In this document: positions 51,939 to 57,539 of the stretch, one piece after another
Layout of the letters: each line of letters starts with the position of its first letter
How positions within the stretch are numbered: position 1 is the stretch's first letter
Assembly: GCA_020852655.1 (NCBI GenBank)
Contig: JADZAI010000066.1
Span: 1 to 57,539, forward strand
Reading direction: 5' to 3'
Length of the DNA: 57,539 nt
Origin: Alphaproteobacteria bacterium
GTDB taxonomy: Bacteria; Pseudomonadota; Alphaproteobacteria; Micropepsales; Micropepsaceae
Notes under the pieces: model-generated
The model's input: the letters and a program-made list of their open reading frames with translations, nothing else
Told to the model about the DNA's origin: nothing
Databases searched by the model: none
Made by a program: the position numbers and the translations under genes

Positions 51939-52424
51939 CCCCACCCGTCGCACCCGTGCCCCCTCCAGCATCGGGAACGTCACCACGCTCACCTCCCAGA
52001 GGTCGGCCTCCAGGATCGTCCGCGCCCCCGTCCGCCGGTCCGTCCGCGCCTGGCGCGTCTTGAAGCCGACCGACAGGCCGTCGAGCGCGCCTTCGCGCAT
52101 CAGCGCCAGTACGTCGCGGCCGCGTTCGAGGTCGGTCAGCACGCGGCCCCGGGCGAAGAGGCCGAGCGCGTCTTCATACAACTCCGTCCACACGCCGATC
52201 GGCTCGGCCGCGGCGTGCTGGTAGAGCAGCTTCACGCCGCCCGCCCCGCGCCGCCGCAACGAACCAGCGAAGGCGCCGCGGGCCATCACGTCGCCGGCCC
52301 CGTCGGCGATGCCGAAGAGGCTGGCATAGCCCTCGAAGCGTCCGTCGGGGCGCGCCGCGAACAGCGCATCGCCCTCCCCGCGCACGCCCGAGCCGCGGCG
52401 CGAGAAGCGCACCACCTCAACCAT
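51936..52424 (-). CDS. GTA prohead protease (g4-type)
   Basis: About 162-aa HK97-type prohead protease that cuts the capsid precursor. The catalytic His is in LLYQHAAAEP (about 70) and Ser in LDGLSVGF (about 118), with a third acidic residue in ADLWEVS. The in-frame ATG at 52433 is an alternative, but AAGG is too close to it. The gene overlaps g3.5 by 8 bp. Confidence 0.9.
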   Translation of the reverse strand: MVEVVRFSRRGSGVRGEGDALFAARPDGRFEGYASLFGIADGAGDVMARGAFAGSLRRRGAGGVKLLYQHAAAEPIGVWTELYEDALGLFARGRVLTDLERGRDVLALMREGALDGLSVGFKTRQARTDRRTGARTILEADLWEVSVVTFPMLEGARVRRVG

Positions 52425-52695
52425 CGCGCCCATCCTTGGCGCGGCCCGCCTTCGCCGCCCCCAGCGCGTCGACCTTCTCCTCCACGCGCGTCAACTGCGC
52501 CCGCATCGCCGTCACCTGTTCCTCGACGCGGGCCAGCCGCTCCGGCGTCACCGCGCCGATCGCGACCTGGCGCTCCACGTCGCCCAGCCGCGCATCGGCG
52601 CTGCCCACCCAGATCAGCCCGCCGCCCGTCTGGAGGGCAATCGTCACCGCCACCGCCAGCGGCACCTGCCGCGGCGCCATTTTCGTCTCCGCCAT
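52417..52695 (-). CDS. GTA small membrane/coiled-coil protein (g3.5 position)
   Basis: 92-aa protein with one hydrophobic helix (VPLAVAVTIALQTGGGLIWV) and then a heptad-rich helix (LARVEEQVTAMRAQLTRVEEKV), as at g3.5 in GTA clusters. It overlaps the protease start. Membrane association during head assembly is an inference. Confidence 0.7.
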   Translation of the reverse strand: MAETKMAPRQVPLAVAVTIALQTGGGLIWVGSADARLGDVERQVAIGAVTPERLARVEEQVTAMRAQLTRVEEKVDALGAAKAGRAKDGRDG

Positions 52696-52724
52696 CGTTC
52701 GTCTCCTCAGAACTCGCTCGATCC

Positions 52725-52789
52725 GTTTCCTCCCCGCCTCATCGCGGGGGAGGTGGCAACCGGCGCCGCGCGCCGGCTGACGGAGGGGG
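52725..52789. repeat. Palindromic repeat unit between g3.5 and portal
   Basis: CCTCCCCGC/GCGGGGGAGG around TCATC, then CCGGCG/CGCCGG and GACGGAGGGGG. It lies 18 bp from the portal stop. Confidence 0.8.
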
Positions 52790-52807
52790 CCGATCCAGTG
52801 CGCCGCC

Positions 52808-53941
52808 CTACCCCTTCACCCCATACCCCGCCGCCACGCGCTTCTCGTCGCGCGTGATGAAGCCTGCCGCCTCCAGCCGGGCCCACAGCGCGCCGCGTTC
52901 CGCCGACAGCGCCTCGACGCCGTCGGCGTCGACATCCAGCCGCAGCCCCGCGCCGAAACCCGGCCCCAGCCAGGCCGAGAGACCGGCGCACACCCGGCGC
53001 ACCAGCGGCAGCACGGTCTGGCGCCAGAAGGCCAGATTCGCCTGCTCGTAATTGGCGTAGGTCGCATCGCCCGGCACGCCCAGCAGCATCGGCGGCACGC
53101 CGAAGGCCATCGCGATGTCGCGCGCCGCGGCGTTGCGGCCGCGGTCGAAATCCATCTCCTGCGGCGTCAGGCCCATGGCGCGCCATTCGAGCCCGCCGTC
53201 CAGCACCATAGCGCGGCCGGCATGGCGCGCCCCCTGCTGCGCCTCCTGCAACTCCGCCTTCAGGCGGGCGAATTGCGCATCGCTCAGCGCCTCGGCGCCC
53301 GGCTGGCCGCGATAGACCAGCGCCCCCGAAGGCCGCGCCGCATTGTCGAGCAGCGCCTTGTTCCAGCCCGCCATCGCGTTGTGCAGGTCGACCGCCTGCC
53401 CCGCCGCCTCCAGCGGCGAGAGTCCGTAATGGTCGTCCGCCGGATGGAACAGCTTCAGGTGCAGCACGTCCGCCCCCGGCAGCCGCGTCTCGCGCCCGCC
53501 CGCCGCATAGACATAGCCCGACGGCCAACCGTCCGGGCCCGGAACGACGCGCACCCGGTCGGCCCGCAGCGCATAGAGTTCGCGCGTCACGCCCTCCAGC
53601 CGCACCGCCTCGACATAGGCGTTGCCTGATATCTCCAGCCCGGCATAGAGGCGCTCCAGGAAGCCGGCGCCCGTCTCGCTGGCGTTCGGCCGGGCGATCA
53701 GCGCCAGCAGCGGATGGGCATCGGCCTCGCGCGCCCCCTCATAGAGCACCAGCGGCACGCTTGCCGCCGCCTCCGCGATCATCCGCACCGCGCGATAAGC
53801 GACCGGGTTCTTCATGAAGCCCTCGCGCGCGAAGGCGCCATAGTCGCGCGGCGCCCAGCGCGGCCGCCCCTGCCCGTGCAGCGCCACCAGCGGCCCCGCC
53901 GCCGACGCCTTCTCCTCCCGCCGCCACAGCCTCGCAAACAT
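52808..53941 (-). CDS. GTA portal protein (g3-type), HK97 family
   Basis: 377-aa portal ring protein that forms the DNA entry pore. The family marks FVPPM-like AFGVPPMLLGVPGDATYANYEQANLAFW and NPVAYRAVRMIAEAAASVPL are present. The start at ATG 53941 has AAGGAGG upstream. The C-terminal end has VAAGYGVKG. Confidence 0.92.
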   Translation of the reverse strand: MFARLWRREEKASAAGPLVALHGQGRPRWAPRDYGAFAREGFMKNPVAYRAVRMIAEAAASVPLVLYEGAREADAHPLLALIARPNASETGAGFLERLYAGLEISGNAYVEAVRLEGVTRELYALRADRVRVVPGPDGWPSGYVYAAGGRETRLPGADVLHLKLFHPADDHYGLSPLEAAGQAVDLHNAMAGWNKALLDNAARPSGALVYRGQPGAEALSDAQFARLKAELQEAQQGARHAGRAMVLDGGLEWRAMGLTPQEMDFDRGRNAAARDIAMAFGVPPMLLGVPGDATYANYEQANLAFWRQTVLPLVRRVCAGLSAWLGPGFGAGLRLDVDADGVEALSAERGALWARLEAAGFITRDEKRVAAGYGVKG

Positions 53942-53974
53942 CGCCGTCCTCCTTGTTTCCGTTGCCTGCGTCAT

Positions 53975-54070
53975 CCGACCCCTCGCCCCGCCCTTCGCGG
54001 GGAGAGGAGGGAGCGCCGCGTCGGCGGTGCGGAAGGTGAGGGGCCGGCGCACGCCAGCGCGCCGCAAAAA
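53975..54070. repeat. Palindromic repeat unit downstream of the large terminase
   Basis: Third copy of the CGCCCCGC/GCGGGGAGAG plus GAAGGTGAGGGGCCGG type. It ends 10 bp from the terminase stop, so this repeat class recurs right behind stop codons of three genes. Confidence 0.8.
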
Positions 54071-54080
54071 GGCCCCCCGT

Positions 54081-55400
54081 CTATACCTTCCACACCCGCG
54101 GCTCCGCCGGCGGTTCCAGCACCGCCTGGAGCGCCCAGACGAGCGCGTCCACCCGGTCGGGGCTGCGGCCCTTCATCTGCTTGCTGCCGAAGACGCACAT
54201 CTCGTCCTCCAGCGCCTTCGGCGTCCCGACGTGATGCACCTCGTCGCGCTCGTAATGCGCCTGGATCAGGTCGGCCCGGTGGCGCTTGCTCCGCGCCGCC
54301 CGCGCCGCGACGACACGCACGCCCGGACAATGCCGCTCCAGCAGCGCCTTCACGAGGTCGCCGCCCTGGTTGGTCTCGACGACGACCCGCGAGGCGGCGT
54401 GGCTCTCCACCACGACCGCCACCTTCGCCGCCCAGGCCTCGTGCGTCGCGCCCTGCACCGTGTAGTCGCCCAGCACATAGGCGTGGCCGTCGAGGCCGCG
54501 CCCCGCCGCGACGATGCCGCAGGCGTCGGAATGCTTCGTCGCCGTCACCGGCGGGTCCACCCCGACCACCGCGAATTCCAGCGCCGGCGCCTGCGCCACC
54601 CGCGCGCGGTCCAGCCAGCTCCGCTTGAACAGCGCATCGCTGAGGTCGACCAGGAACTCGGCGTCCATCTCCTGGCGTTCGCGCTCGGTCCCCTTCAGAT
54701 CGGCGCGCATCGTCCGCGCGAAATCCGGCGACAGACCCGGATTGGCCTCGGTGATCGCATGCGTCTTGGCCACCGCCGGGTTCTCGCGCAGCGCCAGAAG
54801 CGGCTTGATCGAACGCGGTGTCGTCGTCACCATCATGCGCGGCGGACGGCCCTGGCGCAGCGCCAGCTTCGTCATGTCCATGGCGTCCTCGGCGCGGCGC
54901 CACTTGCCGAACTCGTCCGCCCAGACGAGGTCGAATTCCGGCCCGCGCAACTGCTCGGGATCGGCGGCGGAATACCAGCGCGCCTCCGCCCGGTTCGGCC
55001 AGACGAGCCGGCGCTGCGTCACCTCCAGGCGCGGCCGCCGCGCCGGCCAGCGCACATGCATAAGCCCCGACGGACCCTCGACCATCACGTTGCGCGCATC
55101 GTCCAGCGTCTCGCCGATCAGCCCGACCCGGCGCGCGATGCCCAGCCATACCGCTGCGGCGACGAACTCGGCTGCGGCGCGCGTCTTGCCCGCGCCGCGG
55201 CCGCCGACGAACAGCCAGGTCCGCCAGTCCTTGCCTTCCGGAATGTGCTGCGCCTCATGCGCCCAGAACCAGAAATCGCGCAGCGCCCGGGCCGCCGCGT
55301 CAGGCCCCGCCTCCCTGATCTTCGCCTTTATCTGGGAAGCTGTACCCAGCGCGCTCAAAGAGCTCGCGCTCCAGGGCCGAGATGGGGTCTCCCCAGGCAT
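54081..55400 (-). CDS. GTA large terminase subunit (g2-type)
   Basis: 439-aa packaging motor. Walker A is GGRGAGKT (66-73), Walker B FDLVWADE (Asp162-Glu163). The nuclease domain has VGVDPPVTATKHSDACG and ETNQGGDLV. It starts ATG 55400 with GGAGGAG upstream and overlaps the small terminase gene by 101 bp. Confidence 0.94.
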   Translation of the reverse strand: MPGETPSRPWSASSLSALGTASQIKAKIREAGPDAAARALRDFWFWAHEAQHIPEGKDWRTWLFVGGRGAGKTRAAAEFVAAAVWLGIARRVGLIGETLDDARNVMVEGPSGLMHVRWPARRPRLEVTQRRLVWPNRAEARWYSAADPEQLRGPEFDLVWADEFGKWRRAEDAMDMTKLALRQGRPPRMMVTTTPRSIKPLLALRENPAVAKTHAITEANPGLSPDFARTMRADLKGTERERQEMDAEFLVDLSDALFKRSWLDRARVAQAPALEFAVVGVDPPVTATKHSDACGIVAAGRGLDGHAYVLGDYTVQGATHEAWAAKVAVVVESHAASRVVVETNQGGDLVKALLERHCPGVRVVAARAARSKRHRADLIQAHYERDEVHHVGTPKALEDEMCVFGSKQMKGRSPDRVDALVWALQAVLEPPAEPRVWKV

Positions 55401-55839
55401 AATGCTCCTCCGCCGCCAGGGCCGCTTCGGCGCGGCGGTCCTTCAGTTTCAGGAATTGGGTGATGATGCGGACGTTGCGCTCGTTCGCCGCCTGCCAGTC
55501 CCGGTGCGACGACACCAGCGTTTCGATCCCGGCATCTGCCCCCATCTGTTTCTCGATCCGCTCGGTGGCGCGCATCATCGCGTCGATCGAGTTGCCGATC
55601 AGCGCCATCCAGTTTTCCAGCGAGGCGTCCTCGTTCAGTGCCGCCTGCTGCGCCCGCTCCTTCTTCTCGGTCTGGTAGGGCCGCAGCCACGCCTTGCGCG
55701 ACACCTGCTGCGTCACCGTTCCGTGCTTCAGCCCGAAGCGCCGGGCGATCGCCGCCAGCGACTCCTCCGTCGTCTCCACCGCCTCCTGTACCGGCGCCCA
55801 ATCGATCCGCCCCGGCGCCAACCGCCTCCCGCTCTCCAT
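55300..55839 (-). CDS. GTA small terminase-type protein (g1-type)
   Basis: 179-aa protein with an N-terminal helix-turn-helix (ESLAAIARRFGLKHGTVTQQVSRK) and a helical middle. It is the likely DNA-recognition subunit. In GTA systems it binds without strict sequence need. It overlaps the large terminase start by 101 bp, an unusually long overlap. First gene of the cluster. Confidence 0.8.
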   Translation of the reverse strand: MESGRRLAPGRIDWAPVQEAVETTEESLAAIARRFGLKHGTVTQQVSRKAWLRPYQTEKKERAQQAALNEDASLENWMALIGNSIDAMMRATERIEKQMGADAGIETLVSSHRDWQAANERNVRIITQFLKLKDRRAEAALAAEEHYAWGDPISALERELFERAGYSFPDKGEDQGGGA

Positions 55840-56246
55840 CCTTCGCCCTCCTTGAAATGCAGACGGGCCGCGCGAACGCAGCCCGCCCTCTCGCCGGCCG
55901 GAACGCCGGCCGCCGCGCCGCCCTCTTTCTCCCTCCGCCTGCGGAGGGAGTACCCGCGGGAGCGGGGGAGGGAGGGCTGCCCGGCGCTCGGGCCGCTACC
56001 CCGCCCGCCGCCCCCGTCCGGGCGCAATTCTCGATCTGCGGCAGAGATAGGAATATACCGTTCGCCTGTCAATACCAGAATATGACTTTTTTCTTCTCCT
56101 GCACGACGATTGTCCGGTTCCCGTGGCGGAATACGGAATTTTCCTGAGGGTTCCGTCGCGGAACATCGCGGGTGCGTTTAGGCAAACATCAACCATTCCG
56201 CGCAACATTCCCGCAATCCGCAAATGGACATTCGCGTACGTACCCC
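55840..56246. other. Gap upstream of the GTA cluster: repeat, AT-rich patch and GGAA palindromes
   Basis: Holds a repeat unit (55925-55977) and then an AT-rich stretch. GTTCCG-TCG-CGGAAC (56150-56164) is a perfect palindrome. Nearby are GTTCC-GGAAT words at 56116-56132 and GGAATTTTCC near 56135-56144. The GTA promoter and that of the divergent unknown gene must lie here; none is identified with certainty. Confidence 0.45.
55925..55977. repeat. Palindromic repeat unit upstream of the GTA cluster
   Basis: CTCCCTCCGC/GCGGAGGGAG then CCCGC/GCGGG with GGGAGGGAGGG, same class as 40927 and 48853. Confidence 0.8.
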
Positions 56247-57398
56247 ATGCAGGCCAATAGCCGCCCCAAATCCCGCGGCGCGCGCGAGCTCGAAGTGCTC
56301 GCCGCGCAGCCGTGCAACTGGCGCATCTTCAATGTCGGCAAGCACCTGAAGCAGATCCGCGAGGAAGGCACCGCGCCGAACTGCACCATCTTCAAGAACA
56401 AGCGCCTCGACGACGCGATCATCCTCAAGCACGCGCTGCGCCCCAACGAGCGCGACCTCTTCGAGCGCCCCCCGATGGTCGCGACCAAGGTCCTCGTCCC
56501 GATCGATCCCGCGCAGATCACGCTCGGCGCCATTTCCTTCTTCGTCGGAGAGCGCAGCGCTGCGCAGGTCCTTCAGCGCTCCTTCGGCATCCGCAACGAC
56601 CAGGGCCGCGGCCCCCCCGACCGCGACGTGATGATCCTCAACGAGCTCGACCGCACGCCGTCGCTCGACGTCTTCCTGCTGCGCGAGATCCTCTGCAACG
56701 ACCGCATCAAGGTCTCCACCGACATCTTCAACGTGTCGCTCGCCGAGGACCCGCATTTCCGCACCTTCATCTTCCGCGAGCTCGCCCCTCTGGTGAATTT
56801 CGCGATCGGCTCGTCCGAGCCGGGCAAGGTCTACCGCTTCGTCGATTCCATCTTCGGCGCGACGATCGGCCCCCAGGCGGCCGACTTCCTCTCCGCCCTC
56901 ATGCTGCCCCAGGCCAAATGGGCGGAGATCGTCTTCGCGTGGAAGGCCGCGCTCTTCTACGAGAAGGGCGCCGACGAGATGCGCGGCCGCTTCGAGCGGA
57001 TGGCGGCCCAGCTCCGCACCCTGCGCACCTACGGCCACAACGAGGCCTATCCGCGCTCGCTCATCCTCAACCAGATGCGCGAGCTCACCGACGTCGTCGG
57101 GCGCGCCTATGGCCGCTGCCTCACCAATATCCGCCACTTCAACAGCGCCCGCCGCGCCTCGGTCATCTCCGGCAAGAGCATCCACGCCCTCACCAGCTAT
57201 CTCAGCGAGCTGCCCGGCACCGTGCTCGACTACGGCACCGGCGCCGCGCTGGTCGACCACATCCTCTCCTATTGGGCCTATTGCGCGCGCGGCTACGAAC
57301 TCGACCGTTTCCCGGCCGAGGTCTTCTCCATGGTCGCCTCCGACATCTGCTCGATGGACACCCAATACAACGCCGCCGGCACCCAGGCCTGGGCCTGA
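56247..57398 (+). CDS. Protein of unknown function beside the GTA cluster
   Basis: 383-aa soluble protein without recognised family, signal peptide or membrane helix. It starts MQANSRPKSRGARELEV. Sections such as SLDVFLLREILCNDRIKV and GQVF-like LAEDPHFRTFIF recur as acidic/aromatic mix. It is divergent from the terminase genes with a 400-bp shared gap and is followed by a repeat. A GTA-linked role is possible from position only. Confidence 0.65.
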   Translation: MQANSRPKSRGARELEVLAAQPCNWRIFNVGKHLKQIREEGTAPNCTIFKNKRLDDAIILKHALRPNERDLFERPPMVATKVLVPIDPAQITLGAISFFVGERSAAQVLQRSFGIRNDQGRGPPDRDVMILNELDRTPSLDVFLLREILCNDRIKVSTDIFNVSLAEDPHFRTFIFRELAPLVNFAIGSSEPGKVYRFVDSIFGATIGPQAADFLSALMLPQAKWAEIVFAWKAALFYEKGADEMRGRFERMAAQLRTLRTYGHNEAYPRSLILNQMRELTDVVGRAYGRCLTNIRHFNSARRASVISGKSIHALTSYLSELPGTVLDYGTGAALVDHILSYWAYCARGYELDRFPAEVFSMVASDICSMDTQYNAAGTQAWA

Positions 57399-57404
57399 CC
57401 GGGC

Positions 57405-57539
57405 GCCCCCCTCTGTCACGCTCCGCGTGACATCTCCCCCGTAAACGGGGGAGAAAACAGAGCGCTTCATCCGGCGCCAACGACACCACCGCCCCGTTTC
57501 CTCCCCCGTTCACGGGGGAGGTGGCTGCCGGCGCAGCCG
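57405..57539. repeat. Two palindromic repeat units after the last gene (second cut by window edge)
   Basis: TGTCACG/CGTGACA with CTCCCCCG/CGGGGGAG at 57405-57459, and CCTCCCCCG/CGGGGGAGG with the start of a second hairpin at 57495-57539. Confidence 0.75.

Larger units (their letters stand above)
39375..55839 (-). other. Rhodobacter-type gene transfer agent (GTA) head-tail cluster
   Basis: Minus-strand operon-like series, read right to left: terminases, portal, g3.5-like, protease, (DUF559), capsid, connector, tail terminator, tail protein, g10, tail chaperone, tape fragment, g12, g13, g14, g15, DUF2793. Order and families match the RcGTA structural cluster. No integrase, repressor or lysis genes are in the window, as expected for a domesticated GTA rather than an intact prophage. 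It is not uniformly packed: palindromic repeats and a nuclease gene split it. Confidence 0.9.

Noticed and set aside
39375..55839. Intact prophage
   Set aside because: No integrase, repressor, replication or lysis gene is in the window, and gene order is that of GTA head-tail clusters.
40927..57539. CRISPR array
   Set aside because: The repeats vary in unit and spacing and lie singly between genes; they have double palindromes and no uniform spacers or cas genes.

Overview
The window is GC-rich chromosomal DNA from an alphaproteobacterium. Three things point there: the c-type cytochrome maturation genes (ccmI, ccmE, ccmF, ccmH) followed by degP, a two-component pair and glnE, which is the order known from rhizobia (cycHJKL-degP-feuPQ-glnE); a Rhodobacter-type gene transfer agent (GTA) structural cluster; and the general codon and gene style. 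Genus cannot be fixed from sequence alone (Caulobacterales, Hyphomicrobiales/Rhizobiales and related orders remain possible). No tRNA, rRNA, CRISPR array, integrase or transposase was seen.

Layout. 1-2.65 kb: end of a PotABC-like polyamine-type ABC importer operon (the first permease is cut by the window edge). 2.65-4.7 kb: divergent MerR-family regulator and cytochrome P450 sharing a palindromic control region. 4.7-8.0 kb: glnE and an HU protein. 8.3-16.5 kb: UMF1-type transporter, sensor kinase and response regulator, degP, ccmH, ccmF, ccmE. 16.6-22.6 kb: a six-gene block (lipoprotein, DUF4139 protein, limonene-epoxide-hydrolase-like enzyme, alpha/beta hydrolase, MmcQ/YjbR protein, Tet-type efflux pump) that separates ccmE from ccmI. 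23.7-30.3 kb: a secreted unknown, a GSCFA plus SGNH-like pair, a likely structured small RNA on the minus strand, a class III CoA-transferase, a membrane protein and an unknown helical protein. 30.4-34.3 kb: a compact PepSY/response regulator/histidine kinase operon facing two tandem secreted paralogues; all three promoters carry the same box architecture (two hexamers 11 bp apart, then an 11-bp gap to the -10), so they look like one local PhoP-type regulon. 34.4-36.6 kb: a two-subunit acyl-CoA dehydrogenase. 36.6-39.4 kb: a small unknown gene, a GNAT gene with an unknown partner, and a divergent LysR regulator.

39.4-55.8 kb (minus strand, transcribed from right to left) is a nearly complete GTA head-tail cluster: small and large terminase, portal, a g3.5-like small membrane protein, prohead protease, major capsid, head-tail connector, tail terminator, major tail protein, g10, tail chaperone, tape-measure fragment, g12, g13, NlpC/P60 peptidase g14, the large hub protein g15 and a DUF2793 glycine-rich protein. 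It has three oddities. g12 carries a one-base frameshift. No g7-type head-tail joining gene sits between g6 and g8. A DUF559 (Vsr-like) nuclease gene is lodged between protease and capsid, flanked by direct repeats. About 18 copies of double-hairpin palindromic repeats lie in the window; all but one are in or beside this cluster, mostly directly 3' of stop codons. The last gene (56.2-57.4 kb) is an unknown protein divergent from the GTA cluster.

Systems that seem to work together: cytochrome c maturation with the periplasmic protease DegP and an envelope two-component system; a PhoPQ-like system with PepSY-family secreted proteins as its apparent targets; and a domesticated phage particle for DNA transfer. 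The PepSY/PhoPQ-like regulon and the repeat-studded GTA cluster are the most interesting parts.
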